Shown: piece by piece, positions 45,941-58,107 of the stretch
Layout of the letters: each line of letters starts with the position of its first letter
Position numbering within the stretch: the first letter of the stretch is position 1
NCBI RefSeq assembly: GCF_000150275.1
Contig: NW_002060953.1
Location: 57,823 to 119,310 of the forward strand
DNA length: 61,488 nt
Direction: 5' to 3'
Source: Trichoplax adhaerens
Lineage: Eukaryota; Placozoa; Uniplacotomia; Trichoplacea; Trichoplacidae
Made by a program: the position numbers and the translations under genes
Notes under the pieces: generated by a model
Database searches by the model: none
What the model was told of the DNA's origin: nothing
Seen by the model: the letters and a program-made list of their open reading frames with translations, nothing else

Positions 45941-48928
45941 GACCTGTCAGAGGTTCAGTAACTTTATTAAACTTCAAAAGCCGTATTATAGTAATACTAT
46001 GATAAAATAATTTTAATCATTATTATTATTATAATAATAATAATAAATAATTTTAATAATAGTCAGAAATAGTTATACCTGGCACGTAAATAATTGTTTA
46101 ATCAGCTGACCATCTCTAAAATGATTTTAGAATATTATGCAACCTACATATTTCCTAACGATATACATCATATATGCAAGTAGGTATTGAATAATTTCCA
46201 GCATATATTCCAGCAACTTATTGATTTATACGAAATACGACTAGGTAATAATATACAATAAACAAGATTGCATCTTTACCACTTCTAATAGATGTTAAAC
46301 ACATGTAAAGCTTTCTACACTCTATCATCAATTTTAACATTCTTTGGATCTTTTGTAAATGTGTCGCGGTACGAACTACCGTGAAGAAATAGCTATCTAA
46401 ATTTGGTTAATATAATATAGTGATAATATATTACAACTAGTTACTTACCGTAGGAATTACTCTAATTATAAATGTGTTACAGGAAATTTAATGTTGTGCT
46501 GTAATGTGCACTGAAACGATTCTGTGAATGGACATATTGTAGTCCGACTGAGAACAATTAGTTAGTAGATGTTCTCACCTAAGTATTTTTATAAGATGAC
46601 TCATGATTGTTAGTTGCTGTAGAAGGGTATATATACCCGTCAGACAGTTGAATATAGTAGTTCTCAATTGTCTAGTTGAGTTTAACGTAGAATCAAAGGC
46701 GTCTAAATTCTTGTGAGATAGTTCAGGGATACTGAATCCCAGAGACTATAGAGATTTAGAGATTTATTTTACGTTATCCTTGTCACGAAGCTGATTTGTG
46801 ACAAAAATGCGATAGCTTTAGTTTATCTAAATATTATGAATATAGCTGCCTTAAAATATTATTGAAAAAATGAAGCCGATTATATTTAGGTCAGATTTTC
46901 TCGAGCCTTTTCATCTATTTAACAGCTTCATTAAAATGCCTTACCTTCATAACAACTAAGCTAAGCGCGTATCGTGATATCGACTTTAACTATATTGTAC
47001 GCAAGTACTTGCTTATACAACATTGTATAATAGCTATTGTGACAACTTAAAAAATATCGCAATGAATTGATATCTATCTTTCTAGAATAATTGTATACAT
47101 AATGATTAATCTATAACTTATAAATTAATAAAGGGACTTGCTTAAACTATTTTTAGCGGATAGCCTGAATGAGATAAAGTGGCTTTAAAGCTTGAACTTT
47201 TTATTCATATTAGCTATAAAGCATCTAGTCTTTGATACAGAGACCGAACTTAAATTTGCGTTAAGTTGAGATATATAACATGTCGGTAATATCATCTATT
47301 TTATGCAATCTATTTCCACTTAAGAAACAATTCATAGACAGGATATACCTAGGGTTACGTTGCCATTCTTTGTTTGATAAATATTTTTTATTCCATCGCG
47401 TTTTGCTTTAGCTCTACAAGTCAGTAACTTTATATTATTTATGTATTGCCATAACTAAAACCCTATTGAATACCAAATCGATTCATTACGTTATTTTTAT
47501 GGTTTGGTTATTAAGCATTTTACCAAAAGGTAAATCGCTAACGATATTTTTAGCAATTATTTCTAATAGCGATCTCTATTCATTTCATTATCACAGAAGT
47601 CAATCTATTGATCTAGATTACAGAAGCTTACCCTGTAGTGAAAATCAGCTGAGAAAACAGTTTTTGCATTTATCACGAGCGAAAACCAAGTAATCTCGAA
47701 ATATCATAATATTCAGTCATGACTTATAATAATAAATCCTTTCTACAAGAATTAGAATCTTGTAGTTTATAAACGCGAAAGCGATGGGCGATAAGTTATC
47801 ACTATTAAAGAACTGTGAAAACTATATAATTTCTTCTTAATCGTATACATGATTTAGAAAGATGAATTTTTCCAGTTTTATATCTAGCTCACAATCCTTA
47901 CTTTCTATATAAAATATTAAGAGAATGTAACCTAAGTTATTTGTATTGTTAGTTGTTAATTGATATTTACTGAGAATTTATGAAACCTGAAATCTTTGTA
48001 ATAAGTATAGTAAATCCTTGTTAAAGATGTCTCATAGTTTTCCATATGAAGTAAGTGAATCAGACTGAATTCTGAAGTACTGCTTTATCTAAAACTTGTA
48101 AAACCTTTGCAGTCGGATGTGTAAATTAGTGCATGACTATATAAGAGAGCTCTCTAATTATAAAATTAGACTTTTCTTACGCTCAGAAATTGACTATTAT
48201 TGTGATTGAGGGAAAGTAACAGAACTGCTAACACTTCGATCGAAATATTTCCATAGTTTTTTTGTGTTATCTACATCATATTAATTAGGTAATTGGGTTT
48301 AGAACCTCTTAGATTCGTAATGCAGTAACTTAAAATTCAAGTTATTAAAATTGAGCAAAGATCTAACACGAAATAAATATTAGCAGACCTGCGAGCTTAC
48401 CATTCTATCATACCATCATTCATACAGTTACTTTATTAAGCTTAATGATCTAATCTATGTTACATGATGAAGCTAACTTTAAATTACTACTGTAGTTGCT
48501 GGAATCGATACAGTTATGTACTAGTACATTAATTTAGAATCATTGTATATAGGAGACACGGATTTACAACATTTTAACAGGCTATATTGCTAACTAAAAC
48601 CATAACATTTGATACTTTCTAAATATTTCTAGAAATTTAGTCCTATTCGAAATTCATAATTAGCTTGAATATAGATATTAATCTCAAATAATGGCAGAAA
48701 AAGCTTAATCACGTTTCATTTTCATTTCATGCTTTTTACTTTTTAATTGGAATGTATGCTATCGATATTCCGTGGCTATAAAAGCCTCTTTTTCATTTTA
48801 ATAAAGCGATCTTCTTAGTTCTAAATTTTATATATTTTACTAAGAGCCTAATTCCAGTCGAAGCAGTACGAATCTACGTACTTCTACCGTATTTAATTTA
48901 TTAATATATAACGCCATTTTTACTAGCG
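45941..48928. other. intergenic with AT microsatellite
   Basis: Contains the ATT/AAT palindromic microsatellite at 46017-46050. An open frame with ATG near 47500 runs to 47693 (hydrophobic start MVWLLSILPKGKSLTIFLA); it is not recognised and could be chance or an exon piece. A CTATAAAAGCC and AATAAAG pair near 48777-48806 resembles an LTR promoter/poly(A) pair. No supported gene. Confidence 0.4.
46017..46050. repeat. (ATT)n/(AAT)n palindromic microsatellite
   Basis: A run of ATT units is followed directly by AAT units, so the two halves can pair as a hairpin. Flanked on both sides by AATAATTTTAAT, extending the symmetry. Confidence 0.8.
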
Positions 48929-49480
48929 TGTGATATATACCAATCACGAAATTACAAATTTTAGAAAAATAAGGGCTTTATTGAATCTTATACAAAGATT
49001 AACTACACACAGTTCTACTCTAGCCGAATACTACTACTAAAGACTTCTACAACGAACTAACAGAATAATCTATAGTTTCATGCTTTTATACTTTCCGTAG
49101 CATTCGCAGCTACAATCCGCATGGCAATCTTTTACCTTATATTACACATAGTTAAATTATTCTTAGTAAGACTAATCTACTGCGGACCATCACTAATCCA
49201 ATATGGATACGACTACTGTACTTACGTAGACATCATTCACACCAGCCAAAGTACAATGAATTAACCATATCCTAATATATGATTTACAGTTCTATTTTTA
49301 CCTATAGGCTTATTAGTAACTCAACAGCTTACTGTATATAGTCATTTGTACTCTAGCATAGAGTCTCTACCACTACAGTCTATAGTTACAGCTACCAAAT
49401 ATCTCTTAGGATAAATATCTACCGTACATTATACTACACACGGCTAACAGTCTACAATCACAATACTAAGTTACATTACA
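48929..49480 (-). mobile_element. solo LTR, family B copy 3 (552 bp), inverted
   Basis: On the plus strand it runs from TGTGATATATACC to TTACATTACA, flanked by a perfect 5-bp duplication TAGCG at 48924-48928 and 49481-49485. Very similar to copy 1 in inverse orientation, including AATAAAG and TATAAAAG on the minus strand. The antisense frame of copy 1 is also open here, on the plus strand (about 49080-49263, ending AMFYL-like then QSTMN), but with TAG where copy 2 has ATG. Confidence 0.9.
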
Positions 49481-49485
49481 TAGCG

Positions 49486-50559
49486 ATAACTTTTAGTTAC
49501 TGCAGAAGCGTATAAAAGGCCGGCATATTTTATAATAATAAAGTTAATTCTTAAATTTAGCGTTTAACTCGAAGCCAACCGAGTTAAATCGCTGATAATA
49601 TTAAGAAGTATACTCAAGTGTTCCAAAGTGTTTTTAGATAGATTTGTAATGTCCTGATACGTGATTCGGGAAGAAGATTCGTATATTTGACTTTCTAGTT
49701 ATTTTACTATCGATCTTGTTTGTGGCAGACAATTCATGAGCTTTTACTTTTTGAAAGTTAAAATATATTTAAAGCGACAATTTTAACACTTAATATGATC
49801 TCTGTTCAGATGAATACTACTGTCTTATTATTTATCTTTGATCCAGGTGCTCTTAGTAATTAAACAGAAGTATCTTTGTTCCGGTACACCGCACTGAATA
49901 CCGGTCCATTAAATACGAAAATTAATTAATCTGCCGAAATGTAATCTAATACCAGCGAATTTATTGTTGATTCGGAAAAGCAAATTACAATAAGTTTTAG
50001 GGTGATTAGTCCAATCATAAAATGTTTATTTATTACCTGTAGAATATCGAATTGTAATAATAGTATCTCACAAACATTTTATCTAATTTAGTCTATTTCC
50101 TACAAAATTATTGTCTTAGACAGATAAAATTTAAAAGAAAAGCTTTCATTACAGACTTAAGAATAGTAAAGCAATAATAGAATAGAATAAGTATCGAATC
50201 TAATGTACCTTGAGCTCCAAAGAAGTCTAGTCTATCGCAAGCTCAGCTTAGTAGTTCTGAAATACTTTCTTTCAATCTGTTTAAGGTAACAAATTTGCCT
50301 ACAATGAGATTTGAGTCACCAAACACAAGACTCATTTCTTAAGTAGATCGTCAGCATGTTTTATAGTACGAATTTATGTACTTAAATTATTCTTATTCTT
50401 CTATAAGTGTCCAACACTATAAGGTGCTAGGTATCTCCACAATTAGAGTACATAAAGTCATGTATAATCTTGTACCATACTTAACAAACTGGCGAATGTA
50501 AGTGCTGTAAGCAACAATTCCCAATATAGTAATTAGCCATCATCTAACATCAGTGTCGC
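49486..50559. other. intergenic
   Basis: Starts with the TATA/AATAAA cassette at 49505-49655 (separate entry). Otherwise AT-rich with nothing recognised. Confidence 0.45.
49505..49655 (+). repeat. diverged repeat with TATA box and AATAAA (copy 2)
   Basis: TATAAAAGGCC, then TAATAATAAAG about 30 nt on, a TTAATTCTTAAATTTA block and CCAAAGTGTTTTTAG. Same order of blocks as 9661-9810. Lies 25 bp beyond LTR B3, so could be part of a neighbouring or nested retroelement remnant. Confidence 0.35.
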
Positions 50560-50790
50560 GATAACATCTATAACTAGAAGCCTAAATATATCGAACGTAG
50601 CTATCGACATAATCAATATACGCTGTATATCGCTATGCAAAAGCTATTAATACGATAATTATCAGCATTATTCTCACAATGATCACCATTACTAAAAGCC
50701 TCAATACATCAAACGTAGCTATCGACACAATCAAATATGGTGTATATCGCTATATCAAAACTATCAGTTCGATAATTATCAGCATTATTC
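50560..50790. repeat. tandem duplication, two units of about 110 nt
   Basis: Unit 1 is 50560-50673 and unit 2 is 50681-50790. Shared blocks: AACGTAGCTATCGACA, TGTATATCGCTAT and CGATAATTATCAGCATTATTC. The units differ at several positions, so the duplication is not new. No coding frame follows it. Confidence 0.88.
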
Positions 50791-53344
50791 AACTTCAATT
50801 TTATTGAATTTTATCGTCATTCTTGATGAGACTGCGCTAATTACTATAAATTAAAATTACTCTTATAATTTTCAGGCTAATAAAATACCGTATCTTCTAC
50901 CTAATAGCCATATTTAGATAGAGATAGATCTTCACATATCTAAACTTATGGACTTAAGCATCCTATAAGCTGAATTGATCGTTGTCTGATACACCAATAT
51001 AATCTGTTATCTTTAATCAAATCTCTGGATGGCTAAGTAAACCTGCACATCAATATCAGAAGGCTAGTACTGTTGTATCGCAATTTAGTATGTAAGATCA
51101 GTCGAAATAATCATAAATCATGAGGTATAGCTTTATTACTGTATTATTTAAATAACTAGGTAAAATAATGATTAATGACTATTTATTCTTAGAATATACG
51201 TGCTCGCAAAGTCGTTACAGTAGGAGTAATACCGATCTGATTCGATTAAATTTCAATTGCTATCTTGTCAATTTTATGAAATCTTGTCACTCGTAGCACT
51301 CTAACGGAGTTAAATTTGGTATCAATTATGATAAAATTTATTTTAAACTAAAAGTTCGAGCTGTATAAGTGCATTCTCAAGAGATCCAGGTTTAAGCTAA
51401 TCAGATTAAAAGTGGGGTAGAAGAAATTTTCTAATCTAGACTATTACCCTGTAATTTGTACATTTTCTCGTATTATGAATTAATCATACCTGCTAGTAAT
51501 TATGAAAAGTTACTGAGCTGCAGTATCTATTATTTACTTGTTGTGTTTACCAGAAGCTTTTTCTATAACAAAGAAATTCTGTTCGAAACTATTATATATT
51601 TTAAGAACTTATAAAGTAATTAATTTCTTTACTACAATAAATGAGACTGCTCCTAGAAAATGAGTTTTGTAATTTAGCTGGTACATAGTTAAATAGGATT
51701 TTCTGGCGCTAAAGTTTTGAAGCCACGTAAACCATTAATTACAGTTTAGATTGTCAGCTAGAATTTTAATGTAACACTTCGAGGCTTTAATAAAATAAAT
51801 GCAATCAAGCTTTAAGTTCGTTCAGATTTCAACTGCTAGAATACGCGTAGAAATTGCTAAAATAAAGTATCTGTATATAGGCTTGTAGTGCCATTTAAAT
51901 TTTAAGATTCCTTTTGTATTAACTAGCTAAGTAATAATCTAGTTATGAGTTCTAAGTACTATAATTCTAACTAATTGATCAAATACAAGTGAAGTGAAGT
52001 AGGACAGATCGTGCTAGGACGTATATCGCAAGCAAGAATTATTTAACGAGAACTGTTAAACTTGAATCCGTTAGGTCACTTATATTAAAATTCGATGTTA
52101 TAGCCATTCATCATTATTGTTGGCATACTAATGGCTAGTTGATGCCATACTAATGGCTAGTTGATGCCATCCAGTAGTTCAAGACTGAAAGTGATGATTC
52201 TAATTTGCTCAAAAGCATTGTTAAATTTTTGTATTTTAATAATAATAGTGTGATATCATTCATATAATAGTTATGCCCTTAGATGTTTTACATTTGTATC
52301 AATAAAAAGACGAATTCATGTCGTATAAGTAGCAACAACTATAATATAATGTTGACGTGCTTATTATTTTGCTAGATTAATAGGTGAACTATGTTCATGA
52401 GTATAACTTAAATAATTACAGAAATTATTCTCTAATTGAACCTCAAAAGAATGAATTTGAACATCTTTTATTACTTTAGAGAATGCTATATAAGCTCTGA
52501 CGATATTTACAGTATTTAGCGTATACTTCAGGCATTTTTACAGGTAAAGATTAATAAGAAATTTCATACCCAATTACTTTATATAAAATATCGTAGTAAT
52601 ATCGCATCGTTTAGTCCCCCAGAAATTTTATGATTAGTATTCGCTACTAAACCCATTCTCACTATCTATTAGATACCTCTACATCTTTTTTAACAAATTC
52701 TCAAACTCATCTCTTTCACTCTGGTTATAACAGTAATCTTAATATGCTATTCCAATACTCTAAATATACAATTCATAATTACAGTAAAATGAAACGACGC
52801 TATTAATATATTATTCTCTTATCTAGATAATAACTTAACACTATCGTATAAGATATTTCTTATTCGATCAAGAATACAGTATTATAGGTAATTTTTATGC
52901 GTGTATCTCTACTGAGGTGTAATAACTGCAATAAACCTTTATGTAATTAAAAATAACGCCATCAATACCTGTCTTCCGGCCTATTGGAAATTCTTAAAGA
53001 TCAGTCCATCCAATGCAAGTTGAATTATTTATAGGTTTTTTGTTAGACGACTAATTATAATTAATAGAAAAGTACTACATAGATAATTAATCAATAAAAT
53101 GTCATTTTCGAGGAATAAATGCATCCAAAAGCTCACCCCTCGAGTCAAGTTCTGAACAAACAGTGGCTTACAGTAGCATCAATTTGATAATGATGTTTCC
53201 TTAGTATCTTTATGCACACCTATAAATATACTTGCATTACAAAATAGTGTCACTTTTGAAAATTTATGGAAGGAACTCTTTAAACCATTTATCACCCCTA
53301 GGAATTTAATCGATACTTATACCAATACCACTCTCATAGATATT
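50791..53344. other. intergenic, 5' of receptor
   Basis: AT-rich. Contains the 22-bp tandem repeat at 52122-52170. No open frame or repeat otherwise. Confidence 0.45.
52122..52170. repeat. 22-bp tandem repeat, 2.2 copies
   Basis: GCATACTAATGGCTAGTTGAT repeated with a spacer base, then a partial third unit (GCCAT). The copies are nearly identical, consistent with recent slippage. Confidence 0.9.
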
Positions 53345-54331
53345 ATGGCTACTATAACAACACAAAATTCAACATGGACAAGCAACGCTAGCAAAGAACC
53401 CGGCTTCATAACTTGGGAAAGGCTAAGTCCAAACGATCCGAGATTTATTTTGGCTGTAACTTCTTGTTCATTTATCTGCTTTATAGCAATATTTGGCAAC
53501 TTGCGTAACTTAATAATGATATATAACTGCCGAAGATTACACGATATGAACAATTTATGTATCTGTAATTTAGCCGTAGTTGATTTTCTAACTGGCCTTA
53601 TTGTTTTACCTTTGGGAATATCTACGTTAGCTGCAAAGACATTAGGATACCTACTTTGCCAAATTCAAGGATTTTTTACGTTACTCTTGTACTTATCTTC
53701 GTTAGCAGCAACATCAATAATAAGTGTAGATCGATGTAGTGCAGTTGTTAATCCTTTTGGCTACAAAAGTCATATAACTGTATCTAAATGTGCCTTTATC
53801 GCTACTTTTACTTGGTTCATACCGAGTATTATTTCTATATTACCGCTACTTGGCCTTGAGAGAATTGGCCTTGGTAAATTCTATGTCTTACTTCTTTGTG
53901 GTATCTCATTTGATCACCCAATAGAAAATTTTATAGTTTCATGGATACTGACGATATTTTTGGTAGTCAACATAGTAACAATCTGTATGAGCTACTTAGT
54001 TATTTTTACTGTAGCATATCGGAAAACTGTGCAAGATTTAACTCGAAACAGCAAATTATCTCGATCGATTCGAACCACTGGTTTAATTGTTGGAACTAAC
54101 TTCCTTTTTTGGCTGCCATACATTGTTCTTAATGTACAGGATTTCGTCTATAATACCTCGGTCCCTCTAATACCAACGACATTGAACTATTTTACGGTCA
54201 TTGCATGTCTTATGTCACTAAGTAGTCCTGCTATTAATCCAATAATTTATGCAGCAACGAGTAAACACTTGCGAAAGCGATTTACTAGAGTCGGAATACC
54301 CTCTCAATCTACGTATGTAGGTAGAAAATAA
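53345..54331 (+). CDS. class A orphan GPCR, 328 aa, DRC and FWLP variant
   Basis: Single-exon receptor, ATG with A at -3 and G at +4 (MATITTQ...). Sequons N8 and N14; SPNDPRF motif before TM1. Seen: N52 (GNLRN) TM1, D80 TM2, C105 (LCQIQGF) TM3, DRC 129-131, W157 TM4, LPLLGLERIGLGKF then C185 in ECL2, SRSIRTT, and TM6 FWLP 255-258 in which the usual Cys before Trp is Phe. NPIIY 298-302 is preceded by SLSSPA instead of the family's FSNAA, and Leu occupies 7.43. The C-tail is basic (RKRF) with GRK at the end. The stop codon TAA (54329-54331) lies inside an AATAAA hexamer (54327-54332); another AATAAA is near 54566. It is the most divergent intact member and isolated by 10 kb from the next receptor locus. 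Confidence 0.95.
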   Translation: MATITTQNSTWTSNASKEPGFITWERLSPNDPRFILAVTSCSFICFIAIFGNLRNLIMIYNCRRLHDMNNLCICNLAVVDFLTGLIVLPLGISTLAAKTLGYLLCQIQGFFTLLLYLSSLAATSIISVDRCSAVVNPFGYKSHITVSKCAFIATFTWFIPSIISILPLLGLERIGLGKFYVLLLCGISFDHPIENFIVSWILTIFLVVNIVTICMSYLVIFTVAYRKTVQDLTRNSKLSRSIRTTGLIVGTNFLFWLPYIVLNVQDFVYNTSVPLIPTTLNYFTVIACLMSLSSPAINPIIYAATSKHLRKRFTRVGIPSQSTYVGRK

Positions 54332-57300
54332 AGTAATATGCTTTTTATTTTTAAGTTATTATTAGTAAACCACACATGTAGTTGCATTCTAGAACTACAC
54401 TTTTAGTCTACCTTCACACAGTTGACCTTCACAGTTTAAGCTGCTTTTGCCTTTCGAGTAATTTATATACTGGTAATTATTTCTCTATTCGTCTACATTC
54501 AAATTAACAATCGACTCTAGCTAATAATTTATTACAATAGTATGAAAAGTGGTTAATAACAAGCTTCAAATAAAACACCAGTCACTACAATTTACGTAAG
54601 CGAAAATTAATCCATACGCTAGTACTTAGTCTACGTTCTTTTATTCGTGTTAGATTTGTGCCTTGACAATTACCTTAAACAGAACTAGTGTGCAGGATGA
54701 AAATTGTAAAGCATTTATTGCGGTGTAAATGCGTACATTTTCATTTCGATAAAATCATTGCCTTATTATCATATAAAATATAATTATGATAAAATAGAAC
54801 TAGGTAAACACAAAACATCGAACACAGATGTTGCAATTCAGGAATTATATTTTAAATTATTGAATCGATAGGATGTACAAATATTGATTAATTGTGTTAG
54901 GTAGCCAATATCTTATGACACTTCTCAACTTTCTGTTATCAACGGATATATATAATGAAAATAAATTAGAATGAAACCGTAAGGGTTTAGTTCATCTTTA
55001 TTTATTAAGAGATTCTCTAAAAATTATCTAAAAACCAAGCTTTATTACTTTCAAAATCAGCTAAGTAACATGATTACTAAGCGTAAATGTTTAGTACAAT
55101 CAGTCTACTTTACGGTAGTTACTAGGTAGTCGCTAGTAGACTGGGGTAGTTTCAAATTACTTTTTTACAAAGTTTCGTCTTGTCATCCACGACCGGTCTC
55201 CATATAAAAGCAGAAATATATGTGTGAACTACAACTCTATACTATCGTAATTCATAGAAATCCCTAGAAATATATCATAGATAGCATGGATAAACATGCA
55301 AGCTATTAACTGCTACATGTTGTTTGCCCAAATACAAAACGAGCAAACTTGTAATTAAAACAGCCAAATTAAAGTAAAGAAACTGTTACATGCATGATTG
55401 GAGCCTTAAGCTACGTAACAACCATATTAATGGATGAACGAGACGACACAACGAATAAAAGATGACTATAAAACTAAAATTTATCGTCAATTGTTTATTT
55501 CAAGATAAAGTCACCTCAATGAGATAAAAATGCTAAAATATGCAATATTTCAGTACGAATAAGAATCAATAACAAAACGATTCAATTTCAGAACATCATC
55601 TGATATTCTTTCGTGAAATGAGTAAATAAAATTTTGGAAGAAAGAACTCATATCAGCTTGATTAATGGACGAGAATAAAAATGTCATGGACTGATGCATT
55701 CGAGAGAAAAATCTTCTCATAAAATATCGACGTGCGTATATTTGTATTAATATAAACCATCATACATTTTGGTCAAGGTCTCATCGAACAATTATTACAG
55801 TGTTGCAGTATTTTAAAAATATGGGTATATGTTGTATGTTGACCTTGCAGTAATTATAGGTTGAAGATAACTGGACAAAAGCGAATAGTGCATACTGTAT
55901 ATTGTTTTGAAAGACGAGTAAAATATCTCACTCGCGAGTTTGCACATATGTACTTTTTGGACTGCTATTAAATATATCACTACTTTATAACTATTTTACT
56001 ATTGCGGCCATTGTTAAGATCATTTTCTATATCGGAACGATTTTTATTTTTTCTTATACATTTTCCACTATGAAATTATTGGAGTAAATCAAGATCTCCT
56101 CTGCCTGACATTACTATATCGTAATCTCGAAAGTTTTTATTAATAAAATTTTGAATCGCCATTTTATCAACGTAGCTGATGGGATAAGTGATCACACACA
56201 GCATTATCTACGTGCAACTGAAAGATTAGCTTGATTCCTGACATATTAACCGAATTGGTAAAATATAAATATCGGACGTTAATGAGCAATTTTATCGCGG
56301 TCATATTTTTTGAATTAATTAAACCAGGTTCTTTTACACTCGTATCCTAAACCAATACAACAAAAACGGATAAAAATCGAGTGCTCTGCTTGTAATAGCC
56401 TCACTACTACTATGTTAGGTTCGTAAATTATTGATCTTAGACCGACTTACACATTTGGGTGCAGTCTATAAGCTGTCAGTCCCGGTTCTAGTACTTGGCA
56501 TAAGAGCGAATACCGTACTTCACCGTTTTATCATCAGCCACGGCCCACTAACATACTTTATTCTATCCAAACCGTTACACTACCATGCTCACAAAGCTGT
56601 CTTTCTATTGATTTCAATCTAGGTTACATAATCACATGGTAATAAACACTTTAAGAGATAATTTGAAATAGTCTGTAGAAATAATTTACTTTTTATCCTA
56701 GCCCAATTCAGGCAAACATTGAAAACAATTGTAGTGATTACTGTATTTGCTCTTCAATATCGAGCCCTCATACAATAGTATAACAAGTGAATATTATTAT
56801 GAAACTACGCCATCACTTCCTTTCTTTTGCACTATAATCTTTATTCATACAATCCTTATTTCCGCTTTAAAATCAATTAAGAAAGTCAATTAACATCTTT
56901 TCATTCTTCATTCCTCTATGCCGTATCTAATTAAACAAACGAATACCAGTTGGCACCACACCGAATAGAATTGTTTGTTAGTTGAAAATGTCACTACGCA
57001 CGATAAAGTGGCAGCGCATCTACTGTACGTATAATAATAATTTAAATCAAGGAAAACACAGGAAAAGCCCACGTTGCAATTTCATAAATAGAAATGGCGA
57101 AATCTAACAAGGTAGTGAAATTTCGTCATCGTTTCTTAATGGATGAGTGTGTGAAATCATCGGCGAATTGGCCGTTTTAAATACGGCACTTTTATAATTT
57201 AAATCTACTGATTGACACATTGAAATAAAAATAGAAGCTGATTCAACGTTGCCCAAACGATATGTACAATCTTTATTATCGCATCCTCTTGCGCAAATGA

Positions 57301-57868
57301 TCGAATTTCATAGCATATTTTATTGCGTCCGTGATCATAAATTACAACGAATAGTAGTAAGTTCTTGCCAATACTAGTCAAGTATCAACCACTGTTAATT
57401 GTATCTGTCAATAATGTACAGATATGGGTAGATTAATGTTATGAAAAACGATCGTAGGCATACGACAAGGAATAGATTTGACCTTCTCTGGGGTCAACTA
57501 ATTGTATCGCATCATTATTTTAGTGCCTTATTATTGACACTGTAGTCGTGGCTACGAATGGACGAGTATTTAATGAACGCATGCAGCTTTTACAACAAAC
57601 GGAAATAGGCAGTGGAAAGAACTTGGAGTATTTAAGGTTAATTTTGATGTCATCCTATGCATTGCCAGATTTGGATTCGATTAATACGACTTTCGCCTCA
57701 AAATATCGACGATCACCAATAAAATTGACATTTTGAAGTTGAAAGAAAACTATGAAAACAGATGGCCGTGGTATCTGTAGTCAATGTAATGGTCCTATTC
57801 AAATAATCATTTTATTTTATTATTTTTATATGATTGCAATCAGCCAGCATTCGATACTTTGCATAATC
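54332..57868. other. intergenic with doubtful exon-like pieces
   Basis: AT-rich. A 63-codon open stretch of higher G+C at 56431-56622 (starts TTG, ends FLLISI) is unrecognised. Possible exon pieces at 57094-57111 and 57543-57635 are listed as a finding. No repeat recognised. Confidence 0.4.
57543..57635 (+). CDS. possible coding exon, unknown protein
   Basis: After an acceptor-like TTGACACTGTAG the frame reads VATNGRVFNERMQLLQQT and continues to LEYLR before TTTAAG|GTTAAT, a usable donor. The frame also continues open past that donor to TGA at 57734-57736, so the exon end is uncertain. Moderate G+C and codon-like periodicity; no family recognised. An ATG with MAKSNK before AAG|GTAGTG (57094-57111) could be a first exon. 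Confidence 0.22.
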
Positions 57869-57958
57869 TGTTACGATGCGTCAGCTCGTCCTAATTATTA
57901 AGTAATATTAAATATTGTTTGTGTAGATTGACGTTTTATTAATTATCATTTCTTCATA
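57869..57958 (+). repeat. fold-back arm, left (90 nt)
   Basis: Begins TGTTACGATGCG. Pairs with 58373-58462: about 85 of 90 positions match the reverse complement by my count. The TGTTACG start is like the 5' edge of many Ty3/gypsy LTRs. Confidence 0.88.
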
Positions 57959-57962
57959 ATTG

Positions 57963-58107
57963 TCGGCTTGCGTACGCGACTGGATGTTCTATGCCATGAT
58001 GTAGTTGAGATAAAACAACTTCAAGTCCTTCGTTTGAAGCGTCAGTTTGGAGACTTACGAGGCAATTCTTCGTCAATCACACATAGGACGGGAGTTTTAA
58101 CCAATCA
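57963..58107 (-). pseudogene. Ty3/gypsy RT-RNase H fragment
   Basis: Minus strand. Directly after the integrase frame the translation LVKTPVLCVIDEELP matches the linker that precedes RNase H in Ty3/gypsy pol. After a one-base shift near 58055 it reads LQTDASNEGLEVVLSQLHHG and EHPVAYASR, the RNase H start with its first catalytic Asp in TDAS. It stops at the fold-back arm. Only about 45 residues of the domain remain, so it is inactive. Confidence 0.75.

Noticed and set aside
56431-56622. 63-codon G+C-richer frame as an exon
   Set aside because: Begins at TTG, no clear acceptor or donor, no recognised similarity; left as an observation within the intergenic entry.
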